Of a stretch of 64,000 nt of DNA, positions 63,021 to 64,000 are shown piece by piece (within the stretch, counting starts at the first letter, position 1; each line of letters opens with the position of its first letter). Position numbers and translations under genes: made by a program. The DNA comes from Streptomyces nitrosporeus. GTDB lineage: Bacteria; Actinomycetota; Actinomycetes; Streptomycetales; Streptomycetaceae. The stretch spans positions 2,914,001 through 2,978,000 of the forward strand of contig NZ_CP023702.1 in NCBI RefSeq assembly GCF_008704555.1, given 5' to 3'. The notes below the pieces were generated by a model. It saw nothing but the letters and a program-made list of their open reading frames with translations, had not been told where the DNA came from and made no database searches.

Positions 63021-64000
63021 TGACCCGCCCTCTCCATCTCCAGCTCGACTTCCGTGCCCCCACCGGGCACCGGACGCAGCCGCGCCGTACCGCCGTTGCG
63101 CTGCATCCGGCCGATGATCGACTCGCGTACGCCCATCCTGTCGTCCGGGACCGCGTCGAGGTCGAAACCGGGCCCCCGGTCCCGTACGGAGACGAAGACC
63201 GTGTTCCCCTCCACCTCGGCGTAGACCTGGACGGCGCCGCCCTCGCCACCGTACTTGGCGGCGTTGACCATGGCCTCACGCGCGGCCTGCATCTGTGCCG
63301 CCAGCTTCTCGTCGAGCGGGCAGTCGCCGACGACCACGACCTCCAGCGGGACCCCGTGCTTGTCCTCGACCTCGGCGGCCGCGCGCTTCACCGCCTCGGC
63401 CAGCGTCCCGGGCTCCTCGTCCTCGTCCTTGCCGGTGCCCTCCGGGTTGTACAGCCAGTTGCGCAGTTCGCGTTCCTGGGCGCGGGCCAGTCTGCGTACC
63501 TCCCCGCCGTCGTCGGCGTTGCGCTGGATCAGGGTGAGAGTGTGCAGGACGGAGTCGTGGACGTGGGCGGCGACCTCGGCGCGTTCCTGGGCGCGGATGC
63601 GCATCAGGCGTTCCTCGGAGAGGTCCTGGGTCATCCGGACCAGATAGGGGCCGGCCAGCAGCGCGACACCGGTGAGTACGGCGATCGCCGCGGTCAGTAC
63701 GTTGCCGAGCTGGGCCGCCGAACCGCGTACGACCATGAACACGGCGAGCCCCAGGCCGACGAGGGCCACCCCGGCCAGGGCCCTGGCCAGGTGCAGCAGC
63801 CGGCGGCGGCGGCCGACCTCGATCCAGCGGGCGCGGCGCGCGTTGTCCGCCTGGCGCCAGACCAGCACCGACCCGGCGCCGATCAGCAGGGTCGGCCAGA
63901 TGTAGCGGTCGGCGCCACTGCCCATGTCCACGTTGCCGACGAAGACCATCGCGCCGACGAGCAGCGCGACCAGGGCGAAGACCTGCCCCCGGTCGGGCTT
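63017..64000 (-). CDS. Sensor histidine kinase, C-terminal part
   Basis: 327 residues are visible and the N-terminus lies beyond the right edge. Membrane helices at the start (ALVALLVGAMVFVG, YIWPTLLIGAGSVLVW, ALAGVALVGLGLAVFMVV, TAAIAVLTGVALLAGP) are followed by a HisKA_3-type dimerisation helix with the phospho-His in AAHVHDSVLHTLTLIQ and a HATPase_c domain (REAMVNAAKYG, DRGPGFDLD, MGVRESIIGRM). The family often has a PspC domain in the missing part. It pairs with the overlapping response regulator. Confidence 0.92.
   Translation of the reverse strand, partial: KPDRGQVFALVALLVGAMVFVGNVDMGSGADRYIWPTLLIGAGSVLVWRQADNARRARWIEVGRRRRLLHLARALAGVALVGLGLAVFMVVRGSAAQLGNVLTAAIAVLTGVALLAGPYLVRMTQDLSEERLMRIRAQERAEVAAHVHDSVLHTLTLIQRNADDGGEVRRLARAQERELRNWLYNPEGTGKDEDEEPGTLAEAVKRAAAEVEDKHGVPLEVVVVGDCPLDEKLAAQMQAAREAMVNAAKYGGEGGAVQVYAEVEGNTVFVSVRDRGPGFDLDAVPDDRMGVRESIIGRMQRNGGTARLRPVPGGGTEVELEMERAGQ

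Overview
The window is high-GC actinobacterial chromosome, almost certainly Streptomyces. Third codon positions are strongly GC-biased, GTG and TTG starts are common, the Ala/Gly/Pro-rich linkers are typical, and the gene order matches, from memory, the S. coelicolor stretch running downward from about SCO4860 to SCO4790 (sdh operon, metallophosphoesterase, phiBT1 target gene, dacA, trpS, mdh, folD, purHN, sucCD, icmB, pcrA, NlpC/P60 enzymes). Species cannot be decided from this window alone.

Layout. 1-5.3 kb: an N-terminal fragment of a secreted GH20 hexosaminidase, an OHCU-decarboxylase-like gene and the sdhCDAB operon. 5.4-9.5 kb: a TetR regulator, a solitary family-5 solute-binding protein and a membrane-bound metallophosphoesterase. 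9757-15141: a 5.4-kb integrated element with a phiBT1-type large serine integrase. It splits a small membrane-protein gene (the phiBT1 attB gene) between 12-bp direct repeats and carries its own intact, recoded copy of that gene. Most of its other cargo is decayed (a methyltransferase with a nonsense codon, a frameshifted DUF6879 gene); the Scr1-type HTH regulator and the integrase are intact. 15.3-31.6 kb: D-Ala-D-Ala carboxypeptidase, YihY family, a DprE1/DprE2-like pair, 2H phosphoesterase, trpS, ornithine aminotransferase, a YgiC/YgiB-like pair, a MocR regulator divergent from an AhpD-like gene and a PEP-mutase-like gene, then mdh, folD and an RDD protein. 31.6-42.6 kb: DUF2079 protein, purNH, two membrane proteins, an XRE-sigma-like fusion and sucCD.

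43.0-51.7 kb holds the most system-like cluster: VWA, DUF5682 and MoxR ATPase genes overlap in one operon, facing away from a SWIM zinc-finger gene and a DUF5691 gene across a 236-bp control region. The set resembles the uncharacterised E. coli yehLMPQ genes. 52-64 kb: icmB, a dead lipase gene, an M23 peptidase with a long repeat-rich N-terminus, pcrA, two NlpC/P60 hydrolases (one behind a long leader that may be a c-di-AMP riboswitch), and a two-component system that runs off the right edge.

How it works together: sdhCDAB, mdh and sucCD are TCA-cycle genes spread over the window; purN, purH and folD serve purine and one-carbon metabolism; the M23 and NlpC/P60 enzymes, the DD-carboxypeptidase and possibly the Dpr pair act on the cell envelope. 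No rRNA, tRNA, CRISPR array or transposase gene was recognised.
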